64,000 bases of DNA. Origin: Acetispira formosa (nom. nud.). GTDB taxonomy: Bacteria; Desulfobacterota; Desulfarculia; Adiutricales; Adiutricaceae. Each line of letters starts with the position of its first letter. Positions within the stretch are counted from its first letter, which is position 1. The position numbers were made by a program, and so were the translations under genes. The stretch covers positions 2,070,001-2,134,000 of the forward strand of contig CP026657.1 of the NCBI GenBank assembly GCA_023525915.1. The letters run 5' to 3'. Below the pieces are notes generated by a model. That model was not told the origin of the DNA and did no database searches. It was given only the letters and a program-made list of their open reading frames with translations. Below, one piece after another: positions 1 through 8,586 of the stretch.

Positions 1-223
1 CGGCCACCCTTATGTTGGAAGAGGCGTCCAGCCGGGTTATGATATCACTGGTCATCATGGGGCCGAGTTCGCCATAGCGGCTCTTATTAGTGACCACCGG
101 CACACTGACGGTCAGATCCTCCATCAGGCCGTAGGGCGTGGGAGAGAAGCTGTAGCCGCAGCCGCCGACAGTCAGGGCGGCGGTCAAAAGAGCCGCGGGC
201 AGAATTTTTTTGATTATTCGCAT
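1..223 (-). CDS. lptE: LptE-like LPS-assembly lipoprotein, 3' part missing (window edge)
   Basis: Reading the minus strand from an ATG at 223 gives an open frame to the window edge. It begins with two lysines and a hydrophobic stretch, then a lipobox ending in TVGGC, so a lipoprotein signal peptide is evident with Cys22 as the likely lipidated residue. The mature part starts GYSFSP, like the start of LptE proteins, which plug the LptD outer-membrane translocon for lipopolysaccharide. The start overlaps the end of nusB by 10 bp, so it is co-transcribed with nusB. Only about 74 residues are visible; the LptE call rests on the lipobox, the N-terminal motif and the known nusB/lptE neighbourhood in deltaproteobacteria. 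Confidence 0.7.
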   Translation of the reverse strand, partial: MRIIKKILPAALLTAALTVGGCGYSFSPTPYGLMEDLTVSVPVVTNKSRYGELGPMMTSDIITRLDASSNIRVA

Positions 224-762
224 GTGCCCTCACCGCATTTGTCCGGGCGGGAGGCTTCCACGGCCCGCATGAGCCGGTCTAGCACCCCGTTGATAAAGGA
301 GCTGGAATCGTCGTCGCCATATGATTTGGCGATTTCCAGGGCCTCATTAAGGCTGACTTTCGGGGGAATGTCTTCCCGGTAAAGCATTTCGTAATAGGCC
401 AGACGGATCAGCCCCCGGTCGACCGGCGACATGCGGCCCAGGCTCCAGTTGGAGGCGGCCGCGCTTATGGCCTCATCCAGTTCCTCCAGATTTCCAGCCA
501 CCCCGAAGAAGAGTTCGCGGGCCAGGGGCCAGGCCCGCCGGAAATCGTCCGCGGCCACTTCCAGGCCGTTTTCTTCATCCACTTCCGGGCTGAAGCTGTT
601 TTCAAAGGTCAGGGCCGTCATTTCCGGCGTCCCGCCTTCCAGGTCTTTTTGAAAAAGCAGCCTGAGGGCCAGCTCGCGGGCTATGCGGCGGGTGCCCGGC
701 CTTTTATGGCCGCCGGCCCCGCCCTTGAATTGATCTTCTGTCACAGACTCCACCACACTCAC
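214..762 (-). CDS. nusB: Transcription antitermination factor NusB
   Basis: The 182-residue product has the all-helical NusB fold signature: [20 protein letters not shown] near residues 25-44 and [17 protein letters not shown] with [28 protein letters not shown] in the C-terminal half. NusB binds boxA RNA with S10 (NusE) and promotes antitermination of rRNA operons. It is longer than the usual 140-150 residues because of a charged N-terminal tail of about 20 residues and a loop insertion after the first helix. The ATG overlaps the ribH stop by 4 bp, typical of translational coupling, and lptE starts inside its 3' end. Confidence 0.95.
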   Translation of the reverse strand: MSVVESVTEDQFKGGAGGHKRPGTRRIARELALRLLFQKDLEGGTPEMTALTFENSFSPEVDEENGLEVAADDFRRAWPLARELFFGVAGNLEELDEAISAAASNWSLGRMSPVDRGLIRLAYYEMLYREDIPPKVSLNEALEIAKSYGDDDSSSFINGVLDRLMRAVEASRPDKCGEGTCE

Positions 763-1235
763 TTGCCGCCATCCAAGGCCTTGATGAGGCTGACCATTTC
801 CATGGCCGTCATGGCCGCGTCAAAACCCTTGTTGCCGGCCTTGGTCCCGGCCCTTTCCACGGCCTGCTCAATGGTGTCGCAGGTCAGGACGCCAAAGGCC
901 ACCGGTACGCCGCTGGCCAGGCTGACGTGGGCCAGCCCCTTGCTGACCTCAGCGGCCACATAATCAAAGTGGGGAGTGGAGCCGCGAATGACCGCCCCCA
1001 AGGCGATGACCGCGTCATACTTTTTGGATTCGGCCAGCTTTTGGGTAATCAGGGGCAGCTCAAACGCGCCCGGCACCCGCACCACGGCAAAGTCCTCTTC
1101 ACTGGCGCCATGGCGGAGCAGGCCGTCTTTTGCCCCTTCCAGGAGCCGCTCGGTAATGAAGCTGTTGAAACGGCTCAGCACCAACGCAACTTTGATCCCT
1201 TTGGCATCAAGTTGTCCTTCATAATTTTTACTCAT
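759..1235 (-). CDS. ribH: 6,7-dimethyl-8-ribityllumazine synthase
   Basis: This 158-residue protein condenses 5-amino-6-ribitylaminouracil with 3,4-dihydroxybutanone phosphate, the penultimate step of riboflavin synthesis. Visible family motifs are [15 protein letters not shown] (about 21-35), VPGAFELP (54-61), [14 protein letters not shown] (80-93, with the catalytic-type His89) and [12 protein letters not shown] (114-125). Length is normal for the family. It lies between ribBA and nusB on the same strand, a common deltaproteobacterial order; riboflavin synthase alpha (ribE) and ribD are not in this window. Confidence 0.97.
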   Translation of the reverse strand: MSKNYEGQLDAKGIKVALVLSRFNSFITERLLEGAKDGLLRHGASEEDFAVVRVPGAFELPLITQKLAESKKYDAVIALGAVIRGSTPHFDYVAAEVSKGLAHVSLASGVPVAFGVLTCDTIEQAVERAGTKAGNKGFDAAMTAMEMVSLIKALDGGK

Positions 1236-1292
1236 AATATCACTCTTTCAACCATTATATATTAGTGCCCACAAAGAAGGCTTGTTCACGAT

Positions 1293-2507
1293 TCAGCTTT
1301 TACACTCTTTCAGGTCAAGCACATGTCCCATTTTCATGCACTTGGTTTTCATATAACGATAGTTTTCAGGCCGGGTGGGCACTTCAATGGAGACCCGCTC
1401 CACCACCTTCAGACCGTATCCCTCCAGACCGACTATCTTGGTGGGGTTATTGGTAATCAGGCGCATTTCAGTTACGCCCAGATCGCGCAGCACTTGTGCG
1501 CCGATGCCGTAATCGCGCAGATCTTCGGCAAAGCCAAGGGCCAGATTGGCCTCCACTGTGTCATAGCCCTGGTCCTGAAGGGCGTAGGCCTTGATTTTGT
1601 TGGCCAGGCCTATGCCGCGCCCCTCCTGGGGGACATAGAGCAAAACGCCGTGACCGGAGGCCTGAATCATGCGCAGGGCCTCATGGAGCTGCTCGCCGCA
1701 ATCACAGCGATGGGAGCCTAAAGTGTCGCCGGTCAGGCACTGGGAATGCACCCGCACCAGGGCCGGGCCGCCGCTTTGGAGGTCGCCCACGCTCATGGCC
1801 ACATATTCAGAACCATCGAGCATATTGGTATAGACATCCATCTTAAAATCGCCGAATTCAGTGGGCAGCGTGGTGGAAGCCACGCATTCCACCAGCTTTT
1901 CGTGATTGAGGCGATAGGCGATAAGGTCGGCCACGCTGATGATTTTCAGATCATGCCTGGCCGCGAATTTCTCCAGATCAGGCATACGGCTCATGGTGCC
2001 GTCTTCGTTCATTATTTCGCAGATAACGCCGGTGGGCTTCAGCCCGGCCAGGCGGGCCAAGTCGACTGAACCCTCGGTCTGGCCGGTGCGGCACAGAACG
2101 CCGCCGGGCTTGGCCCGAAGCGGAAAGATGTGTCCGGGCACGACGATATCGCGGGGACCGGCCCCGTCGCGGATGGCGGCCAGGATAGTGGTGGCCCTGT
2201 CAGCGGCGGAGATGCCGGTGGTGACGCCCTCTCTGGCTTCAATAGAGACGGTAAAGGCTGTTTCAAAGGGCGACTGGTTGTCCGACGACATTTGGGGCAG
2301 GCCCAGCCGGTCGACCATTTCCGGGGTCAGGGTTAGGCAGACCAGCCCGCGGGCGTGGGTTATCATAAAATTTATAGCCTCCGGCGTGACCTTTTCCGAG
2401 GCCAGGACCAGATCGCCTTCGTTTTCGCGGTTTTCGTCATCCACCAGGATGACCATTTTTCCGGCCCTTATATCGTCCAGGGCCGCTTCTATTGTGGATA
2501 CAGGCAT
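1293..2507 (-). CDS. ribBA: Bifunctional DHBP synthase / GTP cyclohydrolase II
   Basis: A 404-residue fusion. The N-terminal half (about 1-200) is 3,4-dihydroxy-2-butanone-4-phosphate synthase, with the acidic metal site [12 protein letters not shown] at 23-34 and [16 protein letters not shown]. The C-terminal half is GTP cyclohydrolase II, with zinc ligands Cys257, Cys268 and Cys270 in the [20 protein letters not shown] segment and the [14 protein letters not shown] motif. It supplies both precursors of lumazine and heads the ribBA-ribH-nusB-lptE run. No FMN riboswitch is recognisable upstream, so this copy looks unregulated by FMN. The ATG at 2507 follows a purine-rich GAAAGG. Confidence 0.97.
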   Translation of the reverse strand: MPVSTIEAALDDIRAGKMVILVDDENRENEGDLVLASEKVTPEAINFMITHARGLVCLTLTPEMVDRLGLPQMSSDNQSPFETAFTVSIEAREGVTTGISAADRATTILAAIRDGAGPRDIVVPGHIFPLRAKPGGVLCRTGQTEGSVDLARLAGLKPTGVICEIMNEDGTMSRMPDLEKFAARHDLKIISVADLIAYRLNHEKLVECVASTTLPTEFGDFKMDVYTNMLDGSEYVAMSVGDLQSGGPALVRVHSQCLTGDTLGSHRCDCGEQLHEALRMIQASGHGVLLYVPQEGRGIGLANKIKAYALQDQGYDTVEANLALGFAEDLRDYGIGAQVLRDLGVTEMRLITNNPTKIVGLEGYGLKVVERVSIEVPTRPENYRYMKTKCMKMGHVLDLKECKS

Positions 2508-2549
2508 GATTTGAAACCTTTCAGGCAGTCATAATTAGACCAAAACCAT

Positions 2550-2579
2550 TTTATATGGTACCACGAAACCGAATTACAA
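2550..2579 (-). promoter_or_regulatory. Candidate sigma70 promoter for ribBA
   Basis: Read on the minus strand, a -35 TTGTAA (2574-2579) and a -10 TATAAA (2550-2555) are separated by 18 nt, about 45 nt upstream of the ribBA ATG. It is a reasonable but imperfect match and is unsupported by other evidence. Confidence 0.45.
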
Positions 2580-2830
2580 TACAAGATGTGTGTGACTGTT
2601 TCAGCAATTCTCAAAGTAGACGGCAATTTCAAAACAGCAGGTCGACCCGAGAGGGGAGACGGAGCGCCAGCGACTGGTTTTGACGGCAAAAAAAGCCACT
2701 CGCGGAACAAAAACCACGCTTTTTGTGCAGCTGCACGCCACAAGTTCAAGGGAAAAAGTTTACTTTGAGAATCGGACTGTTTCAGGCTGATACTGTGCAT
2801 CGCTTACAGTTATGGAAAAGCGGGGGACCG

Positions 2831-2911
2831 CCGCCGGGAGAAATGTTTTTGCCCGGTTCCGTTCCGAAAGTCTTTAGTCACGGAACCGGGCAAAAACATT
2901 TCTCCCGGCGG
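2831..2911. repeat. Perfect 31-bp inverted repeat (hairpin), 19-nt loop
   Basis: The left arm 2831-2861 and the right arm 2881-2911 are exact reverse complements, enclosing a 19-nt loop. It lies in the otherwise empty 577-bp divergent gap between ribBA (minus) and valS (plus). There is no T-run on either side, so it is not an ordinary terminator. I found no second copy of its arms in the window, but it resembles the other long hairpins here in having a very long stem. Apart from this hairpin and the two candidate promoters nothing else is recognisable between 2508 and 3084. Confidence 0.85.
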
Positions 2912-3014
2912 CTGCCTGGTTGACCACAACTGGGGGCTGCGGCCGAGTGGGAGCCGGAAGCGGGTCAATGGGTAAATATTGAAGGCGGCTGCCCTGAGTT
3001 GCTTACAAATGCTA

Positions 3015-3043
3015 TTGTTTTTTTATTAGAACTACGAGATAAT
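3015..3043 (+). promoter_or_regulatory. Candidate promoter for valS
   Basis: TTGTTT at 3015-3020 and GATAAT at 3038-3043 are spaced by 17 nt, about 40 nt upstream of the valS start. The -10 is good and the -35 weak, in an AT-rich stretch that contrasts with the GC-rich hairpin before it. Confidence 0.4.
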
Positions 3044-3084
3044 AAAAGTTTAGTAATACTTTATTGAAAGGAACAGCCAGAGAA

Positions 3085-5754
3085 ATGACTACTGAAAATA
3101 AACCAAAAAGCAATGCCAGTCTGGATAAAAATTTCAATCACCGCGACGCTGAAGCCCGGCTCTATAAATGGTGGGAGGAAAGCGGTTTCTTCAAGGCCGA
3201 TCCCAAGGCCCCGGGGGACCCTTTCGTCATTGTCATTCCGCCGCCGAACGTCACCGGCAATCTTCATATGGGTCACGCCCTTGATGAAACCCTTCAGGAT
3301 ATTCTGACCCGCTATCATCGTATGCGCGGCGACAATACCCTCTGGCTCCCCGGCACAGACCACGCGGGCATTGCCACCCAGAACGTGGTGGAAAGAGCCC
3401 TGGCCGCCGAAGGCCAGAGCCGGGAAGAACTGGGCCGTGAAAAGTTCATCGAGCGGGTCTGGGAATGGAAAAAGGAATATGGCGGCAATATCGTCAACCA
3501 GCTTCGCCGTCTGGGCTGCTCCTGCGATTGGAGCCGGGAACGCTTCACTATGGACGAAGGCCTCAGCAAAGCCGTGCGCGAAGTGTTCGTCACGCTCTAT
3601 GAGCAGGGCCTCATCTATCAGGATTATTATATTATCAACTGGTGCCCCCGCTGCATGACCGCCCTGGCCGATCTCGAGGTGGAGCATGAGGATAAAAAGC
3701 ATCACCTCTATTACGTCCGCTATAAAGTGGTGGGCGAGGATACCGTGCTGACCGTGGCCACCACCCGGCCGGAAACCATTTTTGGCGATACGGCCGTGGC
3801 CGTCAATCCCAATGATCCGCGCTTTAACAAGCTGATAGGCAAACAGGTGGAAGTGCCCCTCACCGGGCGGGTTGTGCCGGTGATTGCCGATGAATATGTG
3901 GATATGGAGTTCGGGACCGGCGCGCTCAAAGTGACTCCGGCCCACGATCCCAACGATTTCAAGCTGGGCCAGACCCACAACCTTCCGTCCATAAAATGCA
4001 TCAATGACGACGGCGCCATGAACGAAAACGCCGGAGCCTATGCCGGGCTGGATCGCTTCGACTGCCGCAAGAAAATGCTGACCGAACTGGAAGAAAAGGA
4101 ATTGTTGGAAAAAACCGAACCCATTACCCACGCGGTGGGGGTGTGCTACCGCTGCAAGACCGTGGTGGAACCCAATCTGTCCAAACAGTGGTTCGTGCGA
4201 ACTGAAACTCTGGCCGCCCGCGCCGCCCGCGCCGTGCGCGATGATAAAACCGTCTTTGTGCCCAAAACCTGGGAAAAAACCTATTTCGAATGGATGGACA
4301 ACATCCGCGACTGGTGCATCAGCCGACAGCTCTGGTGGGGGCACCAGATTCCGGCCTGGCACTGCCTTGACTGCGGCAAAACCGTGGTCAGCCGTGAAGA
4401 CCCGGTCGGCTGCCCCTACTGCGGCGGCCCCATAGAACGCGATCCCGATGTGCTGGATACCTGGTTCTCATCCGCCCTCTGGCCGTTTTCCACTCTCGGC
4501 TGGCCGGATAAGACTGATGATCTGGCCCGCTATTATCCCACAACCGTCCTGGTGACGGGCTTTGACATCATCTTTTTCTGGGTGGCCAGAATGATGATGA
4601 TGGGCCTCTACTTTATGGATGAGGTGCCCTTTAAGACCGTGGTCATCCACGCCCTGGTGCGCGACGCCGAAGGCAAGAAGATGAGCAAATCCAAGGGCAA
4701 CGTCATCGACCCGTTGACCATCGTGGACCAATATGGGGCCGACGCTTTCCGCTTCACCCTCTGCTCCATGGCCGGGCAGGGCCGCGACATTAAACTCAGC
4801 GATGACCGCATCGCCGGTTACGGAAAATTCGTCAACAAGCTCTGGAACGCCTCCAAGCTGGTGCTGACCAACGCCGGTTCGGCCAGCCTGGGCGAAGCGC
4901 CCAAGCCGGAAACCCTGCCGGACCGCTGGCTCCTGAGCCGCCTGAACCAGACCGTCACGGAAATGCGCCGCCACCTTGATGAATTCTATTATGACCGGGT
5001 GGCCGACACCATGTATCATTTCATCTGGGATGAATTCTGCGATTGGTATCTGGAGCTGATAAAACCCGTCCTCTATGGCGCGGACGAAAAGGCCAAAGCG
5101 AACGCCCAGCATAATATGCTCTATGCCCTGGCCACCATCCTGAAGCTTCTGCATCCGGTTATGCCTTTTGTGACGGAAGAGCTTTGGTCCAAGATTCCCG
5201 GCGCGGAGGGCACGATCATGAAAGCCCCCTTCCCGGAAAATATTCCGGCCCTGGCCGACGCTGAAGCCGAACAGCGCATCACTTTCCTGATGGATGTGAC
5301 CAAATCCGTGCGGCAGGTGCGGGCTGATTTTGGCGTGCCCCCGGCCCGCAAACTGGCCCCGGTGGTGAAAACCGCTGATAGCGCCCTGGCCGCCGTCCTC
5401 AGTGAATACAGCCCGCTGCTTCTGAAACTGATGGGGGCCGAAACCCTTTCAGCGGCCGCCGCCGAGGCGGTCAAGCCGGGTGAAGCCGCCCTTTCGGCCT
5501 ATCCCTGGGGCGAAGTCTGGACTCCTCTGGCCGGTCATATCGACCTGGAAGAGGAATCCCGCCGCCTGGCCAAAGAACTGACCACCGTGGAAAAAGACAT
5601 CAAGGCGGCCAAAGCCAAGCTGTCCAATCCTGATTACATCAACAAAGCGCCGGAGGAAATAGTGGAAGAAACGCGAGAGCGTTTGCGGGCCATGGAGCTT
5701 CGCGTCGAGTCCCTCACGCGGTCGCTGGCGACCCTTCAGACCATGTCCATTTAA
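3085..5754 (+). CDS. valS: Valyl-tRNA synthetase
   Basis: A class I aminoacyl-tRNA synthetase of 889 residues that charges tRNA-Val and edits misactivated threonine. The HIGH-type motif HMGH is at about 61-64 after PPPNVTG, and KMSKSKGN begins near residue 532. The CP1 editing domain, with TTRPETIFGDTAVAV, lies between them. A C-terminal coiled-coil arm from about 815 (HIDLEEESRRLAKEL...) is characteristic of ValRS. I chose the ATG at 3085 because AAAGGAAC lies 12-18 nt upstream; an in-frame TTG at 3064 would add seven residues. The gene is apparently transcribed alone or with nadC. Confidence 0.97.
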   Translation: MTTENKPKSNASLDKNFNHRDAEARLYKWWEESGFFKADPKAPGDPFVIVIPPPNVTGNLHMGHALDETLQDILTRYHRMRGDNTLWLPGTDHAGIATQNVVERALAAEGQSREELGREKFIERVWEWKKEYGGNIVNQLRRLGCSCDWSRERFTMDEGLSKAVREVFVTLYEQGLIYQDYYIINWCPRCMTALADLEVEHEDKKHHLYYVRYKVVGEDTVLTVATTRPETIFGDTAVAVNPNDPRFNKLIGKQVEVPLTGRVVPVIADEYVDMEFGTGALKVTPAHDPNDFKLGQTHNLPSIKCINDDGAMNENAGAYAGLDRFDCRKKMLTELEEKELLEKTEPITHAVGVCYRCKTVVEPNLSKQWFVRTETLAARAARAVRDDKTVFVPKTWEKTYFEWMDNIRDWCISRQLWWGHQIPAWHCLDCGKTVVSREDPVGCPYCGGPIERDPDVLDTWFSSALWPFSTLGWPDKTDDLARYYPTTVLVTGFDIIFFWVARMMMMGLYFMDEVPFKTVVIHALVRDAEGKKMSKSKGNVIDPLTIVDQYGADAFRFTLCSMAGQGRDIKLSDDRIAGYGKFVNKLWNASKLVLTNAGSASLGEAPKPETLPDRWLLSRLNQTVTEMRRHLDEFYYDRVADTMYHFIWDEFCDWYLELIKPVLYGADEKAKANAQHNMLYALATILKLLHPVMPFVTEELWSKIPGAEGTIMKAPFPENIPALADAEAEQRITFLMDVTKSVRQVRADFGVPPARKLAPVVKTADSALAAVLSEYSPLLLKLMGAETLSAAAAEAVKPGEAALSAYPWGEVWTPLAGHIDLEEESRRLAKELTTVEKDIKAAKAKLSNPDYINKAPEEIVEETRERLRAMELRVESLTRSLATLQTMSI

Positions 5755-5784
5755 TCTGAAGGTCACAAGCGGCTTCAGCACCAT

Positions 5785-5827
5785 GCGCCCCCGTTGGCCT
5801 GGCTACTTGTGGCCGGTTCGGGGGCGC
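5785..5827 (+). repeat. GC-rich hairpin between valS and nadC
   Basis: GCGCCCCC at 5785-5792 pairs with GGGGGCGC at 5820-5827, with a further GGCC/GGCC pair inside. No T-run follows, so it looks like an intercistronic stabilising or pausing hairpin rather than a proven terminator. Confidence 0.5.
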
Positions 5828-5904
5828 GGGTGCTTAGAGCGCCGTCATGCCGGTCTGAAACAACATCCTTCCCCGTGCTTGTCAGCCAAAAGAGAGGTGC
5901 CCAG

Positions 5905-6753
5905 ATGAATCCCTTCTCTGTCCCTGACATAGTCAGGCTGGCCCTTCTGGAAGATTTGGGGCCGGGCGACCTGACCTCCGCCCTGATCATCCCCCCGGCC
6001 ACGATCGGGCAGGCCCGGCTGGTGACCGGCGATTTCATCGTCGTCTCCGGCCTGGAGGCGGCGGTCGAGACCATTCGCCAGGTTGATCCCCGTATTATTT
6101 TTACCCCCATAGTGCGTGACGGCGACCGTCTGGCGGCGGATGAGGTTATTGCCGAGATTGAAGGACCGGCCGCCAGCATCCTCACCGCTGAACGGCTGAC
6201 CATAAATTTTCTGGCCCGGCTTTCAGGAATAGCCACCATGACCGCCCGCTATGTGGCCGCCGCCGGCAACCCGGCCGTGCGGGTGCTTGATACCCGTGAA
6301 ACCTCGCCCGGCCTGCGGATTCTGGAAAAAGCGGCCGTTCGCCACGGCGGGGGCCGCAATGGCCGTCTGGCCCTTTTTGACGGCATTATGATCAAGCATA
6401 ATCACGTTGTTGCCGCCGGTTCCATTGCTGAGGCGATTGAGCGGGCCAGGGTCCGCGCCCCGCGAACCATCAAAATTGAGGTGGAAGCGGGCGACCTCAC
6501 CCAGCTCAATGAAGCGCTTGAGGCTGGGGCGGACATAATACTTTTAAAAGATATGCCCCCGGAAACGCTGGCCGGGGCGGTTAAAACCGTGGACGACTAT
6601 TTCGCCCCTCGCACCCGACGGGTGCTTTTGGGCGCTTTGGGCGCAACGCTGGACACCATAAATGCCGTTGCCGCCACCGGGGTGGATTACATCCCCATAA
6701 GCGCCATAACCAGTTCCGCCCCAGCGGTGGACATATCCCTGGAATGGGACTAA
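5905..6753 (+). CDS. nadC: Nicotinate-nucleotide pyrophosphorylase (carboxylating)
   Basis: The 282-residue product matches quinolinate phosphoribosyltransferase, which makes nicotinate mononucleotide from quinolinate and PRPP in de novo NAD synthesis. Motifs: LLEDLGPGDLTS at the N-terminus, LTAERLTINFLARLSGIAT, DTRETSPGLR from residue 129, the KAAVRHGGGRNGR substrate loop, DGIMIKHNH, and the IKIEVEAGDL barrel strand. The start is the ATG at 5905, 6 nt after AGAGAGGTG. An upstream in-frame start at 5794 would add 37 residues that do not look like NadC. Its end overlaps or nearly abuts proB. Confidence 0.96.
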   Translation: MNPFSVPDIVRLALLEDLGPGDLTSALIIPPATIGQARLVTGDFIVVSGLEAAVETIRQVDPRIIFTPIVRDGDRLAADEVIAEIEGPAASILTAERLTINFLARLSGIATMTARYVAAAGNPAVRVLDTRETSPGLRILEKAAVRHGGGRNGRLALFDGIMIKHNHVVAAGSIAEAIERARVRAPRTIKIEVEAGDLTQLNEALEAGADIILLKDMPPETLAGAVKTVDDYFAPRTRRVLLGALGATLDTINAVAATGVDYIPISAITSSAPAVDISLEWD

Positions 6754-6755
6754 TT

Positions 6756-7889
6756 ATGCTTGATTCACGCAAAAGTTTAAGAAAAGCCCGCCGTCTGGTC
6801 ATTAAGGTCGGCACCAATACTCTGTTTGAAAATGACGGTTTGTCCCGCAACCGCCTGAAAGTGCTGTCACGCCAGATTGCCGCGCTGAAGAAGGAAGGGC
6901 GGGAGGTGCTGGTGGTTTCCTCCGGCGCTATCGGGGCCGGATTTAAAAAGCTGGGCTTGGCTGAAAGGCCTAAAAGCCTCAAAATGAAGCAGGCCTGCGC
7001 GGCTGTCGGTCAGGTTTATCTGATGGCCGCCTGGGAAAAAGCCCTGGGCGCGGAGGGGGCTCTGACCGCCCAGATTCTCATCAGCGCCCTCGATCTGGCG
7101 GACCGCCACCGTTTTCTCAATGCCAAAAACACTCTGCTGGCCCTTTTGGAGCACGGGGTTATCCCAGTTATCAATGAAAACGACACCGTGGCCATTGACA
7201 CGCTGAAAGTGGGCGACAATGATACCATGGGGGCCTTGGTGACTGGTCTGGTGGAGGGTGACCTGTTTATCAACCTCACCGATATCGATGGTCTCTATAA
7301 CGCCGATCCCCGGCAGAACCCGGAAGCGGAGCTGATTGAAAGCGTCGACCGCATCACTCCCTCCATCCTGGCCCTGGCCGGAGGCGGTGGAGCCCTGGGT
7401 ACCGGCGGTATGTATACCAAGGTTCGGGCGGCCAAGCGGCTGGCCGATCTGGGTACGGCCAGCGTTATTGCCAATGGCGGTCAGCGCGATGTTTTGCTTA
7501 AAGTCGTTGGCGGAGAAGAGGTCGGGACATTTTTCATACCGCCAAGCAAACGTTTGGCCAGCAAAAAAAGCTGGCTGGCTTTTGCCAGCCGCCCCAAGGG
7601 CCAGGTGACTGTGGATGGCGGATGCGCCACGGCCATTGGCAAAAAGGGCAAGAGCTTGCTTCCGGGCGGCATAACCGCCTTGGAAGGAACCTTCGCTGCT
7701 GGCGACGCGGTGACGATAGTAGATGAGGGGGGAAGAAACCTGGCTGTCGGGTTGAGCAACTACACCTCAAGTGAGATTGAAAAGATTATGGGCCGCTCCA
7801 GCCGGTATATCGAAACCGCACTGGGCTACAGCCATTCTGACGAAGTCATCCACCGTGACAATATGGTGCTTTCGGAAGGTTTGCTATAG
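6756..7889 (+). CDS. proB: Glutamate 5-kinase with C-terminal PUA domain
   Basis: ProB phosphorylates glutamate in the first step of proline synthesis. The amino-acid-kinase domain shows KVGTNTLFEND, VVSSGAIGAG, VINENDTVA, NDTMGALV, LTDIDGLYNADP and GTGGMYTKVRAAKRLADLG. Residues from about 280 form the PUA domain found in many ProB proteins. Two starts are possible: ATG 6744, overlapping nadC by 10 bp, and ATG 6756, which has a GGGA 6 nt upstream and gives 377 residues; I prefer the latter. proA is not adjacent, so this is a nadC-proB pair rather than a proline operon. Confidence 0.95.
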   Translation: MLDSRKSLRKARRLVIKVGTNTLFENDGLSRNRLKVLSRQIAALKKEGREVLVVSSGAIGAGFKKLGLAERPKSLKMKQACAAVGQVYLMAAWEKALGAEGALTAQILISALDLADRHRFLNAKNTLLALLEHGVIPVINENDTVAIDTLKVGDNDTMGALVTGLVEGDLFINLTDIDGLYNADPRQNPEAELIESVDRITPSILALAGGGGALGTGGMYTKVRAAKRLADLGTASVIANGGQRDVLLKVVGGEEVGTFFIPPSKRLASKKSWLAFASRPKGQVTVDGGCATAIGKKGKSLLPGGITALEGTFAAGDAVTIVDEGGRNLAVGLSNYTSSEIEKIMGRSSRYIETALGYSHSDEVIHRDNMVLSEGLL

Positions 7890-7957
7890 TTGGTGTTGGG
7901 TTATAATTATTGAGTCGTCAGCGGTGAGTGCCCGCGCGATTGTGGCCTGAACTAAAT

Positions 7958-8012
7958 GAACCCTTCCAAATCAGAATGATGACCATAACGTCTCATTGAT
8001 TTGGAAGGGTTC
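7958..8012. repeat. 16-bp inverted repeat downstream of proB
   Basis: Perfect 16-nt arms at 7958-7973 and 7997-8012 enclose a 23-nt loop. It sits in the convergent gap between proB (plus) and the FMN-binding protein gene (minus). There is no T-run, so termination is possible but unproven. Confidence 0.7.
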
Positions 8013-8081
8013 GAAATTACCGCGCGAAAATCATCTTCACATTAGCGGCATGGAGTAATTTGAAGACAACAGAATGGCGCT

Positions 8082-8453
8082 CTAAATCGTCTGAGTCACC
8101 TCAGTGACTGACACTTCCATAACACAATTTGCCCAACTAAAGCGTTCCCGCATCATGGCAAGCTCTCCGCCATCCCGGATAAACCTGGCCGTTCCTTCCA
8201 GCAGAAAGCCCGCGCCAGGACCAAAATTTCCCAACACTTCCTTACTGCCGATAACCATTTTTACCCGATTATTGGCGGCAATGTTGTCCTGAGTCGTTTT
8301 CATTCCCATTACAGGAATGAGCAGCTTATTATCTTCGGTTTTGTGAATATAGCTGTTCCAGGTGGCGGCCAGATGCGGTTCACCACCACTCCAGGTAACA
8401 ATTGGCGCAACGCCCTCTTTACCTAATGTTTCCAGAAATTTTTCTGTAAGCAT
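8082..8453 (-). CDS. Small FMN-binding split-barrel protein
   Basis: The 123-residue protein closely follows, from memory, the FMN-binding protein of Desulfovibrio vulgaris Miyazaki F (122 residues): the same opening pattern (F-E-L plus NEGV/KEGV), HL..TWNSY near residue 28, the (V)GMKTTQDN segment, the GS.....GPG.GFL.G motif near residue 70, and a C-terminal VEVSVTEVTQT-like strand. Such proteins bind one FMN as a dimer and are thought to act in electron transfer or reduction, but the physiological partner is unknown. The start has a strong GGAGAGAGGAGGG upstream. It is a monocistronic gene. Confidence 0.85.
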   Translation of the reverse strand: MLTEKFLETLGKEGVAPIVTWSGGEPHLAATWNSYIHKTEDNKLLIPVMGMKTTQDNIAANNRVKMVIGSKEVLGNFGPGAGFLLEGTARFIRDGGELAMMRERFSWANCVMEVSVTEVTQTI

Positions 8454-8586
8454 GCCAAATACCCTCCTCTCCAGCTGATTATTTGCAATTGTATTTAATG
8501 CAACAAATACAGCTCAAAGATATATTAGGCACACTTACATTGTCAACCCACAGCAAAAAACCTCTGGGCCGCCTCTCGAAATAATC

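Noticed and set aside
2508..3084. FMN riboswitch upstream of ribBA
   Set aside because: I looked on the minus strand for the conserved RFN segments (GGGTGAAATTCCC-like and the GATCCGGTG-like core) and found none; only a promoter and the 31-bp hairpin are visible.
7481..7770. Antisense frames inside proB
   Set aside because: These are shadows of the high-GC coding strand; the plus-strand ProB motifs account for the region.
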